64,000 nucleotides of DNA. Origin: Roseovarius nitratireducens (GTDB lineage Bacteria > Pseudomonadota > Alphaproteobacteria > Rhodobacterales > Rhodobacteraceae). Below are positions 34,463 through 42,519 of this stretch, one piece after another. The stretch's first letter is position 1. The number at the start of each line of letters is the position of its first letter. The notes beneath the pieces are model-generated. The model had not been told where the DNA came from. It saw only the letters and a list, made by a program, of their open reading frames with translations, and did no database searches. The stretch spans positions 1 to 64,000 of the forward strand of contig NZ_PDNI01000043.1 of assembly GCF_002925845.1 (NCBI RefSeq), given 5' to 3'. The translations under genes were made by a program, and so were the position numbers.

Positions 34463-35422
34463 TCAACTCGCTGGCAAAAGCAGCTGGGTTATCTGTTCGC
34501 GGTCGGCCTTCTCGGCCTCGCAATCCTCAAGGTATTGGCTAGGGTCGATGTGCTGCCAAAGCGCCTCTTTGAGAATGTCCGCGATGATGTTGGGGGGCAG
34601 TGCTTCAAGCTGGCACGTGCCGCCGTTCCAGTTCTTGGAATGAGTGCTCGCCTTCGCTGGTGCGGTGGGCAGATCGTATTCGGCCACCTGCGCGCGGGTC
34701 AGCGCTATACGGTGAAAGTCCACTGTCACGTGCCCGTGTGGCCGGTCGGCCTCGACAAAGGCAGTCACGTCCTGCGCTACGCTATCGAAGATCGAAACGC
34801 CGCTCGGGTCATAGTCGCCCAGGTGCAGGATGATCGCGGGTTTCTCGATCCTGACGATACGGTCAGCCAAATCCTTCTTGGCAGTCAGGCTATCGAAGCC
34901 GCCCGACGAATAGGCGCGCACTGAAAAGGGTGCTGATACATCGTCGATCTGGGGCAACATGCCCGCCGCCTCGCACCAGACCTCGATATGAAGCTCTTGG
35001 CTTGCCAGCTTGTTGCGGGTGTATCTCCGGCCCATGCTGCGCACGTGGCGCAGGAAGTCGTCGCGGTCGTCGAAGTGATCGCGGCGATAGGTCGTCACGC
35101 CATCGTCGCGGATCGCGTCGAACGGAATGAACCGCGCCCGCCGCGCATTGGCCAGATGGTTGCACAAGCGGCCATAGGCGGATTCGCTCTTGTCGTATCC
35201 GTGCGCCCCCACCATGCGATAGAAGATTTGCCGACAGGTCAGGGGCCAGTATTGACGATACTCGTCCAGCACCGCCTGCACCTGATCAAGGAGCGCGCGG
35301 GTCTTGGCGTAGGGCCGATAATCGCTGATGTATCCGCGCGCCCTGCCAGATTTACACCCAGCCGCGATTTGATCCGTGTCACATTTACGGCCAGCCGCGA
35401 TTTCCCCGACGCGCCCGCTCAT
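34463..35422 (-). CDS. TopoVI-A/Spo11-like protein (Mini-A type)
   Basis: Starting at the ATG at 35420-35422 (MSGRVGEIAAG) gives 319 residues. An N-terminal winged-helix part has LTCRQIFYRMVGAHGYDKSE, where the Tyr corresponds in place to the 5Y-CAP catalytic Tyr, followed by NARRARFIPFDAIRDDG. A C-terminal Toprim domain has the acidic IEVWCEAAGMLPQI, SSGGFDSLTAKKDL and HLGDYDPSGVSIFDS, equivalent to the TopoVI-A DxDPxG segment. No TopoVI-B gene is present, as for the Mini-A group found in mobile elements. It occupies the right end of the satellite. Role unknown: DNA nicking, replication or interference are possible. Confidence 0.68.
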   Translation of the reverse strand: MSGRVGEIAAGRKCDTDQIAAGCKSGRARGYISDYRPYAKTRALLDQVQAVLDEYRQYWPLTCRQIFYRMVGAHGYDKSESAYGRLCNHLANARRARFIPFDAIRDDGVTTYRRDHFDDRDDFLRHVRSMGRRYTRNKLASQELHIEVWCEAAGMLPQIDDVSAPFSVRAYSSGGFDSLTAKKDLADRIVRIEKPAIILHLGDYDPSGVSIFDSVAQDVTAFVEADRPHGHVTVDFHRIALTRAQVAEYDLPTAPAKASTHSKNWNGGTCQLEALPPNIIADILKEALWQHIDPSQYLEDCEAEKADREQITQLLLPAS

Positions 35423-35443
35423 GCCGCCGCCCTCGCAGCAACA

Positions 35444-35475
35444 ATCCGCGAACATCCTGTGTCAGTTTTGTGCCA
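35444..35475. repeat. Right inner direct repeat (candidate integrase arm site)
   Basis: Second copy of the repeat at 24621-24654: ATCCGCGA, 4 bp, then CCTGTGTCAGTTTTGTGCCA at 35456-35475. Here it is outside any gene and lies 106 bp inside attR. Confidence 0.6.
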
Positions 35476-35580
35476 CTTGGTCCCGAATGTTCCCGTTTCA
35501 TTCTGCGACAAGTCGCCAGAACCCGCAGGGCAAGATGCTTTAGGACTTGCTGATTTTAAGGGGTTTCTGTAGAGGCGTCC

Positions 35581-35606
35581 GTGGGACACCCCTCCCCAAC
35601 GAGGGG
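35581..35606. repeat. Right attachment-site repeat (attR)
   Basis: GTGGGACACCCCTCCCC then AACGAGGGG; it matches the left copy at 24551-24575 except for one extra C. It ends 24 bp before the serC start codon. Confidence 0.8.
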
Positions 35607-35630
35607 CGCTTATCTGGAAGGATAGCAGAA
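35581..35630 (+). promoter_or_regulatory. 3' half of the serC leader RNA region
   Basis: The CCCCTC/GAGGGG stem and the following TATCTGGAAGGATAGCAGAA segment with the GGAAGGA ribosome binding site remain joined to serC. The 5' half of the leader is at 24519-24575 on the far side of the element, so sequence upstream of the stem is now element DNA. Confidence 0.6.
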
Positions 35631-36785
35631 ATGGCTATTGAACAACCGGTCGCGCGGCCGGAAAATCCGCGTTTTTCCTCTGGCCCCTGCGCCAAGTTCC
35701 CCGAATACAATGTAAATATGCTGGCCGACGCGCCGCTCGGGCGCTCGCATCGCGCCGCCGTGGGCAAGGCGCGGCTCAAGGCCGCCATCGACGGCACGCG
35801 CGAGATACTCGGCGTCCCGGACGACTACCGGATTGGCATCGTGCCCGCCTCGGATACCGGCGCGATGGAGATGGCGATGTGGTCGCTGCTGGGCGCGCGG
35901 CCCGTGGAAATGCTCGCCTGGGAGAGCTTTGGCGCAGGGTGGGTGACCGACGCGGTCAAGCAGCTCAAGCTCGAGGCGCAGGTGAAAACCGCCGAGTATG
36001 GCGAGATCGTGGACCTTGCATCGGTCGATACCGACAACGACGTGGTGTTTACATGGAACGGCACCACCTCGGGGGTGCGCGTGCCCAACGGCGACTGGAT
36101 CAAACCCGACCGGCAGGGCCTGACGATCTGCGATGCCACCTCCGCCGCCTTTGCGCAGCGCCTGCCGTGGGACAAGCTGGATGTCACCACCTTCTCTTGG
36201 CAGAAGGTGCTGGGTGGCGAGGCGGCGCACGGCATGCTGATCCTCAGCCCCCGCGCGGTGGAGCGGCTGGAAAGCTATACCCCGCCCTGGCCGCTGCCCA
36301 AGATTTTCCGGCTCACGAAGAGTGGCAAGCTCAACGAGGGTATTTTCAAAGGCGAGACGATCAACACGCCCTCGATGCTGGCGGTGGAGGACTACCTCGC
36401 CGCGCTCGACTGGGCACGGTCCGTGGGGGGGCTCGAGGGTCTGCGCGCCCGGGCCAACGCCAATCTCGCCGCCGTGCAGGCCTTTGTCACCAACCACGAC
36501 TGGCTGGCCTTTCTCGCCGCCGATCCGGCGGTGCGGTCCAATACATCCGTGTGCCTCAAGTTCACCGATGGGCGCATCACCGACGGCGCTGCCTTCGCCA
36601 AGGCGGTGGTCAAGCGGCTGGACGCCGAGGGCGTGGCCCATGACATCGGCGCCTACCGCGACGCGCCGCCGGGACTGCGCATCTGGTGCGGCGGCACGGT
36701 CGAGACCACGGATGTCGCTTCGCTGATGCCGTGGATCGAATGGGCCTACGAGGCCGAGATCGTGGCGCTGTCAGAGACGGCGTGA
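35631..36785 (+). CDS. serC: Phosphoserine aminotransferase
   Basis: The ATG at 35631 gives 384 residues, with GGAAGGA 13 bp upstream. [14 protein letters not shown] at the N-terminus, [20 protein letters not shown] as the phosphate-binding region and [16 protein letters not shown] with the PLP Lys identify the alphaproteobacterial SerC type. It makes phosphoserine from phosphohydroxypyruvate. With serA downstream and serB beyond the satellite it completes the serine pathway. Its upstream region was rearranged by integration of the satellite. Confidence 0.95.
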   Translation: MAIEQPVARPENPRFSSGPCAKFPEYNVNMLADAPLGRSHRAAVGKARLKAAIDGTREILGVPDDYRIGIVPASDTGAMEMAMWSLLGARPVEMLAWESFGAGWVTDAVKQLKLEAQVKTAEYGEIVDLASVDTDNDVVFTWNGTTSGVRVPNGDWIKPDRQGLTICDATSAAFAQRLPWDKLDVTTFSWQKVLGGEAAHGMLILSPRAVERLESYTPPWPLPKIFRLTKSGKLNEGIFKGETINTPSMLAVEDYLAALDWARSVGGLEGLRARANANLAAVQAFVTNHDWLAFLAADPAVRSNTSVCLKFTDGRITDGAAFAKAVVKRLDAEGVAHDIGAYRDAPPGLRIWCGGTVETTDVASLMPWIEWAYEAEIVALSETA

Positions 36786-36787
36786 CG

Positions 36788-36834
36788 CCGATTTCTTGAA
36801 AAGAAATCGGTCCGAATTCCTTTGAGGAATTCGG
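36788..36834 (+). terminator. Two tandem hairpins between serC and serA
   Basis: CCGATTTCTTGAAAAGAAATCGG (stem of 10 bp; given as two arms CCGATTTCTT and AAGAAATCGG, 36788-36810) and a second stem CCGAATTCC/GGAATTCGG (36812-36834) lie back to back. No strong T-run follows, so they may attenuate or protect the mRNA and not fully terminate. Confidence 0.55.
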
Positions 36835-36871
36835 GCCTTTCCCCCAAATGTTTCATCAAAGGACCAGACAC

Positions 36872-38467
36872 ATGGCTCCCAAGGTTCTCGTATCCGACAA
36901 ACTCTCTGAAACCGCCGTGCAGATCTTTCGCGACCGCGGCATCGACGTGGATTTCCAGCCCGACCTGGGCAAGGACAAGGACAGGCTGGCCGAGGTGATC
37001 GGCGACTATGACGGTCTGGCCATCCGCTCGGCCACCAAGGTCACCGAGAAGATCCTCGCCAACGCAACCAATCTCAAGGTGATCGCGCGGGCGGGCATCG
37101 GTACCGACAATATCGACAAGGTCGCGGCCAGCAAGAAGGGCGTGATCGTGATGAACACGCCCTTTGGCAACATGATCACCACCGCCGAGCACGCCATCGC
37201 GATGATGTTCGCCGTGGCGCGGCAGATACCCGAGGCGTCGGCCTCGACCCATGCGGGCAAGTGGGAAAAATCCCGCTTCATGGGGGTGGAACTGACCGGC
37301 AAGACGCTGGGTGTGATCGGCGCGGGCAATATCGGCGGCATCGTCTGCGACCGTGCGCGCGGGCTGAAGATGAAGGTGGTGGCCTATGATCCGTTCCTGG
37401 GCCAGGAGAAGGCCGACAAGATGGGGGTGGAGAAGGTCGAGCTTGAGGAGCTGCTCAAGCGCGCGGATTTCATCACGCTGCATGTGCCGCTGACCGACCA
37501 GACCCGCAACATCCTGAGCCGCGAGAACCTGGAGAAAACCAAGAAGGGCGTGCGCATCATCAACTGTGCGCGCGGCGGTCTGGTGGACGAGCATGCGCTG
37601 GCCGACCTGTTGAAATCGGGCCATGTGGCGGGCGCGGGGTTCGATGTCTTCGCCGAGGAACCCGCCGTGGATAACCCGCTCTTCGGGCTGCCTAACGTGG
37701 TCTGCACACCGCATCTCGGCGCGGCCACCACCGAGGCGCAGGAGAACGTCGCGCTTCAGGTGGCCGAGCAGATGTCGGATTACCTGCTGACCGGGGCCGT
37801 GACCAACGCGCTCAACATGCCTTCGGTCACTGCCGAGGAGGCCAAGATCATGGGGCCGTGGATCAAGCTCTCGGATCACCTGGGCAATTTCATCGGGCAG
37901 ATGACCGACGAGCCGATCAAGGCGATCAACATCCTCTATGACGGCGTCGCGTCCGAGATGAACCTAGAGGCGCTGACCTGTGCCGCCGTGGCGGGCATCA
38001 TGAAATCGGTGAACCCCGAGGTGAACATGGTCTCGGCCCCCGTGGTGGCCAAGGAGCGGGGCGTCAAGATCAGCACCACCAAGCAGGACAAGTCCGGCGC
38101 GTTCGAGGGCTATGTCAAGATCACCGTGGTCACCGACAAGCGCGAGCGCTCGATCGGGGGGACCGTGTTCAGCGATGGCAAGCCGCGCTTTATCCAGATC
38201 AAGGGCATCAATATCGACGCAGAGATCGGGCGGCACATGGTCTATACCACCAACGAGGACGTGCCGGGCATCATCGGCACGCTGGGCCAGACGATGGGCG
38301 AGCACGGCGTCAACATCGCCAACTTCACCCTTGGCCGGTCGGACGCGGGCGGCGAGGCGATCGCGCTGCTATACGTGGACGTGCCGGTGCCCGATGCGGC
38401 GATCGCGGCACTGCACGAAACCGGCAAGTTCCAGCAGATCCGCCCGCTGCAATTCGACGTGGGCTGA
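36872..38467 (+). CDS. serA: D-3-phosphoglycerate dehydrogenase
   Basis: The ATG at 36872, after AAAGGACC, gives 531 residues, the long type with an added domain. The N-terminal substrate domain, the NAD-binding GVIGAGNIGG, the catalytic Arg in INCARGGLVDE and the catalytic His in CTPHLGAAT are present. An intervening domain and a C-terminal ACT domain (GIIGTLGQTMGEHGVNIANF) follow, the latter normally binding serine for feedback control. It commits 3-phosphoglycerate to serine synthesis and follows serC by 86 bp. Confidence 0.96.
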   Translation: MAPKVLVSDKLSETAVQIFRDRGIDVDFQPDLGKDKDRLAEVIGDYDGLAIRSATKVTEKILANATNLKVIARAGIGTDNIDKVAASKKGVIVMNTPFGNMITTAEHAIAMMFAVARQIPEASASTHAGKWEKSRFMGVELTGKTLGVIGAGNIGGIVCDRARGLKMKVVAYDPFLGQEKADKMGVEKVELEELLKRADFITLHVPLTDQTRNILSRENLEKTKKGVRIINCARGGLVDEHALADLLKSGHVAGAGFDVFAEEPAVDNPLFGLPNVVCTPHLGAATTEAQENVALQVAEQMSDYLLTGAVTNALNMPSVTAEEAKIMGPWIKLSDHLGNFIGQMTDEPIKAINILYDGVASEMNLEALTCAAVAGIMKSVNPEVNMVSAPVVAKERGVKISTTKQDKSGAFEGYVKITVVTDKRERSIGGTVFSDGKPRFIQIKGINIDAEIGRHMVYTTNEDVPGIIGTLGQTMGEHGVNIANFTLGRSDAGGEAIALLYVDVPVPDAAIAALHETGKFQQIRPLQFDVG

Positions 38468-38494
38468 TCTCGACCCGAGAGCGATGGACTTCGG

Positions 38495-38528
38495 TCGCCT
38501 GCCTGCGCTATCAGGCAGGCGATTTTCC
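38495..38528 (+). terminator. Rho-independent terminator after serA
   Basis: TCGCCTGCCT (38495-38504) pairs perfectly with AGGCAGGCGA (38513-38522) across an 8-nt loop and is followed by TTTTCCTTT. Confidence 0.85.
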
Positions 38529-38545
38529 TTTCGCGGAGCGCGCCC

Positions 38546-39892
38546 ATGTCCGGCCACGGCATCCCTATCCCGATGACCTCGCACCGCGCCGGGCCGCTCT
38601 CCGGCACGGCGCATGTGCCGGGCGACAAGTCGATCTCGCACCGCGCGCTCATCCTGGGCGCGCTGTCGGTGGGCGAAACGGTCATCACCGGGCTTCTGGA
38701 AGGCGATGACGTGCTCGACACGGCCAAGGCGATGCGCGCCTTCGGGGCCGAGGCGACGCGCGACGCGGACGGCACATGGCGCGTGAACGGCGTGGGTGTG
38801 GGCGGCTTTGCCGAGCCGGATCAGGTGATCGATTGCGGCAATTCGGGCACCGGTGTGCGGCTCATCATGGGGGCGATGGCGACATCGCCCATTGCCGCCA
38901 CCTTTACCGGCGACGCGAGCCTCAACAAGCGCCCGATGGCGCGGGTGACCGATCCGCTGGCGCTGTTCGGTGCGCGGGCGGTGGGGCGCGCGGGCGGTCG
39001 GCTGCCGATGACGGTGGTGGGCGCAGCCGACCCGGTGCCGGTGCGCTACGAGGTGCCGGTGCCGTCGGCGCAGGTGAAATCGGCCGTGCTGCTCGCAGGG
39101 CTCAATGCGCCGGGCGAGACGGTGGTAATCGAGCGTGAGGCGACGCGCGACCATACCGAGCGGATGCTCGCGGGGTTCGGTGCGCAGATCGTGACGGAGG
39201 AGACGGAGGAGGGCCGGGTCATCACCCTGACCGGGCAGCCGGAGCTGCGTCCGCAGAGCATCGTGGTGCCGCGCGACCCCTCATCGGCGGCGTTCCCGGT
39301 CTGTGCGGCGATTATCACGCCGGGTTCGGACGTTCTGGTGCCCAATATCGGGCTCAACCCGACGCGCGCGGGGCTTTTCACCACGCTGCGCGAGATGGGG
39401 GCCGATCTGGCGTATGAGAACGAGCGCGAAGAAGGCGGCGAGCCGGTGGCCGATTTGCGCGCGCGCTTCTCGCCCGACCTGTCGGGGGTCGAGGTGCCGC
39501 CCGAACGCGCCGCCAGCATGATCGACGAATACCCCGTGCTGTCGGTCGTCGCGGCCTTTGCCACTGGCAGGACGGTGATGCGCGGTGTCAAGGAACTCCG
39601 CGTCAAGGAAAGCGACCGGATCGCGGCGATGGCGGCAGGGCTGCGCGCAGGTGGCATCGCGGTCGAGGATGGCCCCGACTGGTGGATCGTCGAGGGGCGC
39701 GGGCATGGCAATGTGCCGGGCGGACAGACCTGCGCCAGCCATCTAGACCACCGCATTGCCATGTCGTTCATGGTGATGGGTATGGCCGCCCAAAGCCCCG
39801 TCAGCGTCGATGACGCCAGCCCGATTGCCACGTCCTTCCCTGTCTTCGAGCCGCTGATGGCGGCGCTTGGCGCGGATATCCGGCGGGGCTGA
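38546..39892 (+). CDS. aroA: 3-phosphoshikimate 1-carboxyvinyltransferase (EPSP synthase)
   Basis: The 448-residue protein has [35 protein letters not shown] with the phosphoenolpyruvate-binding segment, [13 protein letters not shown] and [19 protein letters not shown], the second family signature. It transfers enolpyruvate to shikimate-3-phosphate in aromatic amino acid synthesis. The start [10 protein letters not shown] fits alphaproteobacterial relatives; an ATG at 38573 is an alternative. A terminator separates it from serA. Confidence 0.95.
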   Translation: MSGHGIPIPMTSHRAGPLSGTAHVPGDKSISHRALILGALSVGETVITGLLEGDDVLDTAKAMRAFGAEATRDADGTWRVNGVGVGGFAEPDQVIDCGNSGTGVRLIMGAMATSPIAATFTGDASLNKRPMARVTDPLALFGARAVGRAGGRLPMTVVGAADPVPVRYEVPVPSAQVKSAVLLAGLNAPGETVVIEREATRDHTERMLAGFGAQIVTEETEEGRVITLTGQPELRPQSIVVPRDPSSAAFPVCAAIITPGSDVLVPNIGLNPTRAGLFTTLREMGADLAYENEREEGGEPVADLRARFSPDLSGVEVPPERAASMIDEYPVLSVVAAFATGRTVMRGVKELRVKESDRIAAMAAGLRAGGIAVEDGPDWWIVEGRGHGNVPGGQTCASHLDHRIAMSFMVMGMAAQSPVSVDDASPIATSFPVFEPLMAALGADIRRG

Positions 39893-39924
39893 GCGCGGTT
39901 TCGCCAGGGGGACGGGGCGGCGCG

Positions 39925-42009
39925 CTATTCTGCGGCGATGCGGATCACCGGCTCCATCCGCGCGAGCGCCTCCTCGGAGAGGTGGCACTTCACCTGATGG
40001 CCGGGGGCGAGCTCGCGCACCGGGGGCACTTCGCGCTCGCAAAGGTTGCCGGGGACCTCGGATTTCCAGCGGCAGCGCGTCTGGAACGGGCAGCCGGGCG
40101 GCGGGTTCATCGCCGAGGGCACGTCGCCCTCGAGCACGATGTGGGTCTTTTCCACGCTGGTATCTGCGATGGGCACCGCCGACAGCAGAGCCTCGGTATA
40201 GGGGTGGTAGGGCGGTGAGAAGACCTGGTCGGTGGTGCCGAGCTCGACCACGTGGCCGAGATACATCACCATCACCCGGTCGCTGAGATAGCGCACGATC
40301 GAAAGGTCGTGCGAGATGAACAGCAGCGTCGTCTTGTGCTCGCGCTGGATTTCCATGAGCAGGTCGGTCACCGCCGCCTGCACGCTGACGTCGAGCGCCG
40401 ATACCGGCTCGTCGGCCACCACGATGCGCGCGCCGCCGGCAAAGGCGCGGGCGATGCCCACGCGCTGTTTCTGCCCGCCCGAGAGCTGGCGCGGCATCCG
40501 GTCGGCGAATTCACGCGGCAGCTTGACGAGGTCCAGAAGGTGCAGCATCTCGTTGCGGCGCTCGGCATCGGTGGCACCGTGGCCGAACACCTCGAGCGCG
40601 CGGATGATCTGGCGGCCAACGGTCATCGACGGGTTGAGCGTGTCGAACGGGTTCTGGAACACCATCTGGATATCGGCGACGGTCTGGGTGTCGCGCTTCT
40701 GGATGGGGGTGGACTCGATATTGCGGTTGTCGAGCAGGATTTCGCCATCGGTCGCCGTCTCCAGCCCCATGAGCACCTTGGCAAAGGTGGATTTGCCGCA
40801 GCCCGATTCGCCCACGATGGCCAGCGTCTCGCTCTCGCGCGCCTCGAAGCTGAGCGTCTCGTTGGCCTTGACCACCTTGGTCGCACCGCCGCCACCGAAG
40901 AGCGCGTTGGCCGCGACCTCGTAGTATTTCTTGAGCTTGTCCATCTTGAGCACGACACGGCCCGGTTCTCTGGCCTCGTGTTGCGCCATCGCCTCGACCG
41001 GGGCGTGCCAGTCGATGTCAGCAAAGCGCACGCAGCGGGTGAAATGGCGGTCGTCGCCCTCGATCACCGCCATCGGGATATCGCCCGCGTCGCACAGCCC
41101 TGCCTTGAAGTAATCGCAGCGTGGCCCGAAATTGCAGCCCGGCGGGCGCTCGTGCGGCAGCGGGAAGTTGCCGGGAATTGCCTTCAACGGCCGTTCGTTC
41201 TTGTTTGCGCCAGGAAGCGGGATCGAGCGGAACAGCGCCTGCGTGTAGGGGTGCTGCATCTTGTCGAACACGTCCTTGATGCTGCCTGTCTCGACCGCCT
41301 CGCCGGAATACATCACGCAAATGCGGTCGCAGGTTTCCAGCACCAGCCCGAGATTGTGGCTGATGAACAGCATCGAGGTGCCGTATTTGCGGCCCAGATC
41401 CTTGACCAGCTCCACCACCGCCGCCTCGACCGTGACGTCGAGCGCGGTGGTGGGCTCGTCGAGGATCAGGAGCGAAGGCTTGGACATGAGCGCCATGGCG
41501 ATCACGATGCGCTGTTGCTGGCCGCCCGAGAGCTGGTGCGGGTAGCTCTTGAGGATTCGCTCGGGGTCGGGCAGCTTGACATCGTTCACCACCTCCAGCG
41601 CGCGCGCCCAGGCGTCTTTTTCCGATATGCCCTCGTGGATCATCGGCACTTCGATCAGTTGACGGCCCACCTTCATGGCCGGGTTGAGCGAGGCCATCGG
41701 CTCCTGGTAGATCATCGCGATCTCGTTGCCGCGGATGTCGCGCAGCTCGGCGGCGCTCATCTGTCCCAGGTCGCGGCCCTTGAAGCGGATCGTGCCGCCG
41801 ACGACGCGTCCGTTGACGCCCAGGTCCTGCATCACGCCCAGCGCCACGGTGGACTTGCCGCAGCCCGATTCACCCACGAGGCCCACAGCCTCGCCCGGTT
41901 GCACCGAGACGGAGAAATCCATCACCGCGGGTATCTCGCGCAGCCGGGTGAAGAAGGAAATCGACAGGTTGTCGATCTCGAGGATCGGCTGCTGACTGTC
42001 AACATTCAT
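39925..42009 (-). CDS. Fused dual ATP-binding protein of a peptide ABC transporter (DppD-DppF type)
   Basis: The 694-residue protein holds two complete ABC ATPase units. The first (about residues 8-330) has GESGCGKST, YQEPMASLNP, LSGGQQQRIVIA and LLILDEPTTALD and a Cys-containing oligopeptide extension. The second (about 350-690) has GESGCGKST, FQNPFDTLNPS, LSGGQKQRVGIA and IVVADEPVSALD and its own Cys-rich end FQTRCRWKSEVPGNLC. It would power the two permeases at 42520-44766. Its ATG overlaps the stop of the glycosylase-like gene by 4 bp (ATGA). No binding-protein gene is visible in the operon. Confidence 0.92.
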   Translation of the reverse strand: MNVDSQQPILEIDNLSISFFTRLREIPAVMDFSVSVQPGEAVGLVGESGCGKSTVALGVMQDLGVNGRVVGGTIRFKGRDLGQMSAAELRDIRGNEIAMIYQEPMASLNPAMKVGRQLIEVPMIHEGISEKDAWARALEVVNDVKLPDPERILKSYPHQLSGGQQQRIVIAMALMSKPSLLILDEPTTALDVTVEAAVVELVKDLGRKYGTSMLFISHNLGLVLETCDRICVMYSGEAVETGSIKDVFDKMQHPYTQALFRSIPLPGANKNERPLKAIPGNFPLPHERPPGCNFGPRCDYFKAGLCDAGDIPMAVIEGDDRHFTRCVRFADIDWHAPVEAMAQHEAREPGRVVLKMDKLKKYYEVAANALFGGGGATKVVKANETLSFEARESETLAIVGESGCGKSTFAKVLMGLETATDGEILLDNRNIESTPIQKRDTQTVADIQMVFQNPFDTLNPSMTVGRQIIRALEVFGHGATDAERRNEMLHLLDLVKLPREFADRMPRQLSGGQKQRVGIARAFAGGARIVVADEPVSALDVSVQAAVTDLLMEIQREHKTTLLFISHDLSIVRYLSDRVMVMYLGHVVELGTTDQVFSPPYHPYTEALLSAVPIADTSVEKTHIVLEGDVPSAMNPPPGCPFQTRCRWKSEVPGNLCEREVPPVRELAPGHQVKCHLSEEALARMEPVIRIAAE

Positions 42010-42515
42010 TGGTTTGGCCCACCTAGAAAGGGATTGTTTATTGTCTCAACCCAGTATCTCCAATTTCTTTCCCAAGATCCTCTGCGTGGTTTGTTTACTT
42101 TACGCGAGGTTGGATGAGGGTAAATTACTGACGGCTCTTTTCCGACTTCTCTGCATGCGATTTCCGCGTCTTTGCCAAGCGCGATGAGTATTGTATCGGA
42201 GTGGGAATTAAAAATCCTTCTGAGTCTCTCCAAGTTATCAGGATCGCGCAACTCTTTAAGTGATGGTGTGCCTCTCACTCTTACTTTTGTATGTGCATTA
42301 GCGAGTGAATAATCATCAATGCATGCTGATCTAAATGTCTCATTGTAGTGATCATGCAAAACTGAAAGCAGTGTTCGCAGCGAAGCTCCTGCGCGCCCTC
42401 TTGGAGAAAATGGTCGGTTATCCTCGCCTTCCATTCTGCCTGGGCAAGCACCTACAAAGATGATATGCGAAAGCGTATCGTTATTGGCTTGCCTATATCC
42501 TCTCACGTTACACAT
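42006..42515 (-). CDS. Uracil-DNA glycosylase superfamily-like protein, low GC
   Basis: The 169-residue protein has VGACPGRMEGEDNRPFSPRG at residues 21-40, matching the family pattern (G-x-x-PG-x-x-E…-PF-x-x-x-G) of the water-activating and uracil-pocket loop, and IYPHPTSRKVNK near residue 143, in the place of the HPS-type second motif. The DNA is clearly AT-richer (roughly 43% GC by eye) than both neighbours. It sits between the DppC permease and the ATPase gene of one transporter operon, 4 bp after one and overlapping the other. It was probably acquired horizontally. Function could be DNA repair or anti-phage base excision; not determined. Confidence 0.65.
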   Translation of the reverse strand: MCNVRGYRQANNDTLSHIIFVGACPGRMEGEDNRPFSPRGRAGASLRTLLSVLHDHYNETFRSACIDDYSLANAHTKVRVRGTPSLKELRDPDNLERLRRIFNSHSDTILIALGKDAEIACREVGKEPSVIYPHPTSRKVNKPRRGSWERNWRYWVETINNPFLGGPNQ

Positions 42516-42519
42516 ACCG

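Larger units (their letters stand above)
24551..35606. mobile_element. Integrated phage satellite-like element (HK97 head module, no tail genes), about 11 kb
   Basis: The element is bounded by direct repeats and lies between serB and serC. Left to right it holds an integrase, an HTH protein, an 83-residue protein, an RHH regulator (all minus), a divergent RHH paralogue and a small protein (plus), then a long minus-strand operon: zinc-ribbon proteins, portal, connector, protease, major capsid, HNH, head adaptor, TerL, small proteins. A TopoVI-A-like gene sits at the right end. All genes needed for a head and DNA packaging except a recognised small terminase are present. No tail, tape measure, baseplate, holin, lysin or primase is visible. 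Capsid-forming phage-inducible islands have this plan; a reduced prophage is the alternative. Confidence 0.8.

Noticed and set aside
24551-35606. Element considered as a gene transfer agent cluster
   Set aside because: Rhodobacterales GTA clusters have tail and baseplate genes, no integrase and no attachment repeats. Here the reverse is true.
24551-35606. Element considered as a decayed full prophage
   Set aside because: Not excluded, but all genes are intact and tightly coupled, both ends are intact, and there is no debris of tail or lysis genes, so a satellite fits better.
40252-42117. Plus-strand open frame of 621 codons
   Set aside because: Shadow of the fused ATPase gene on the minus strand, which has all ABC motifs twice.
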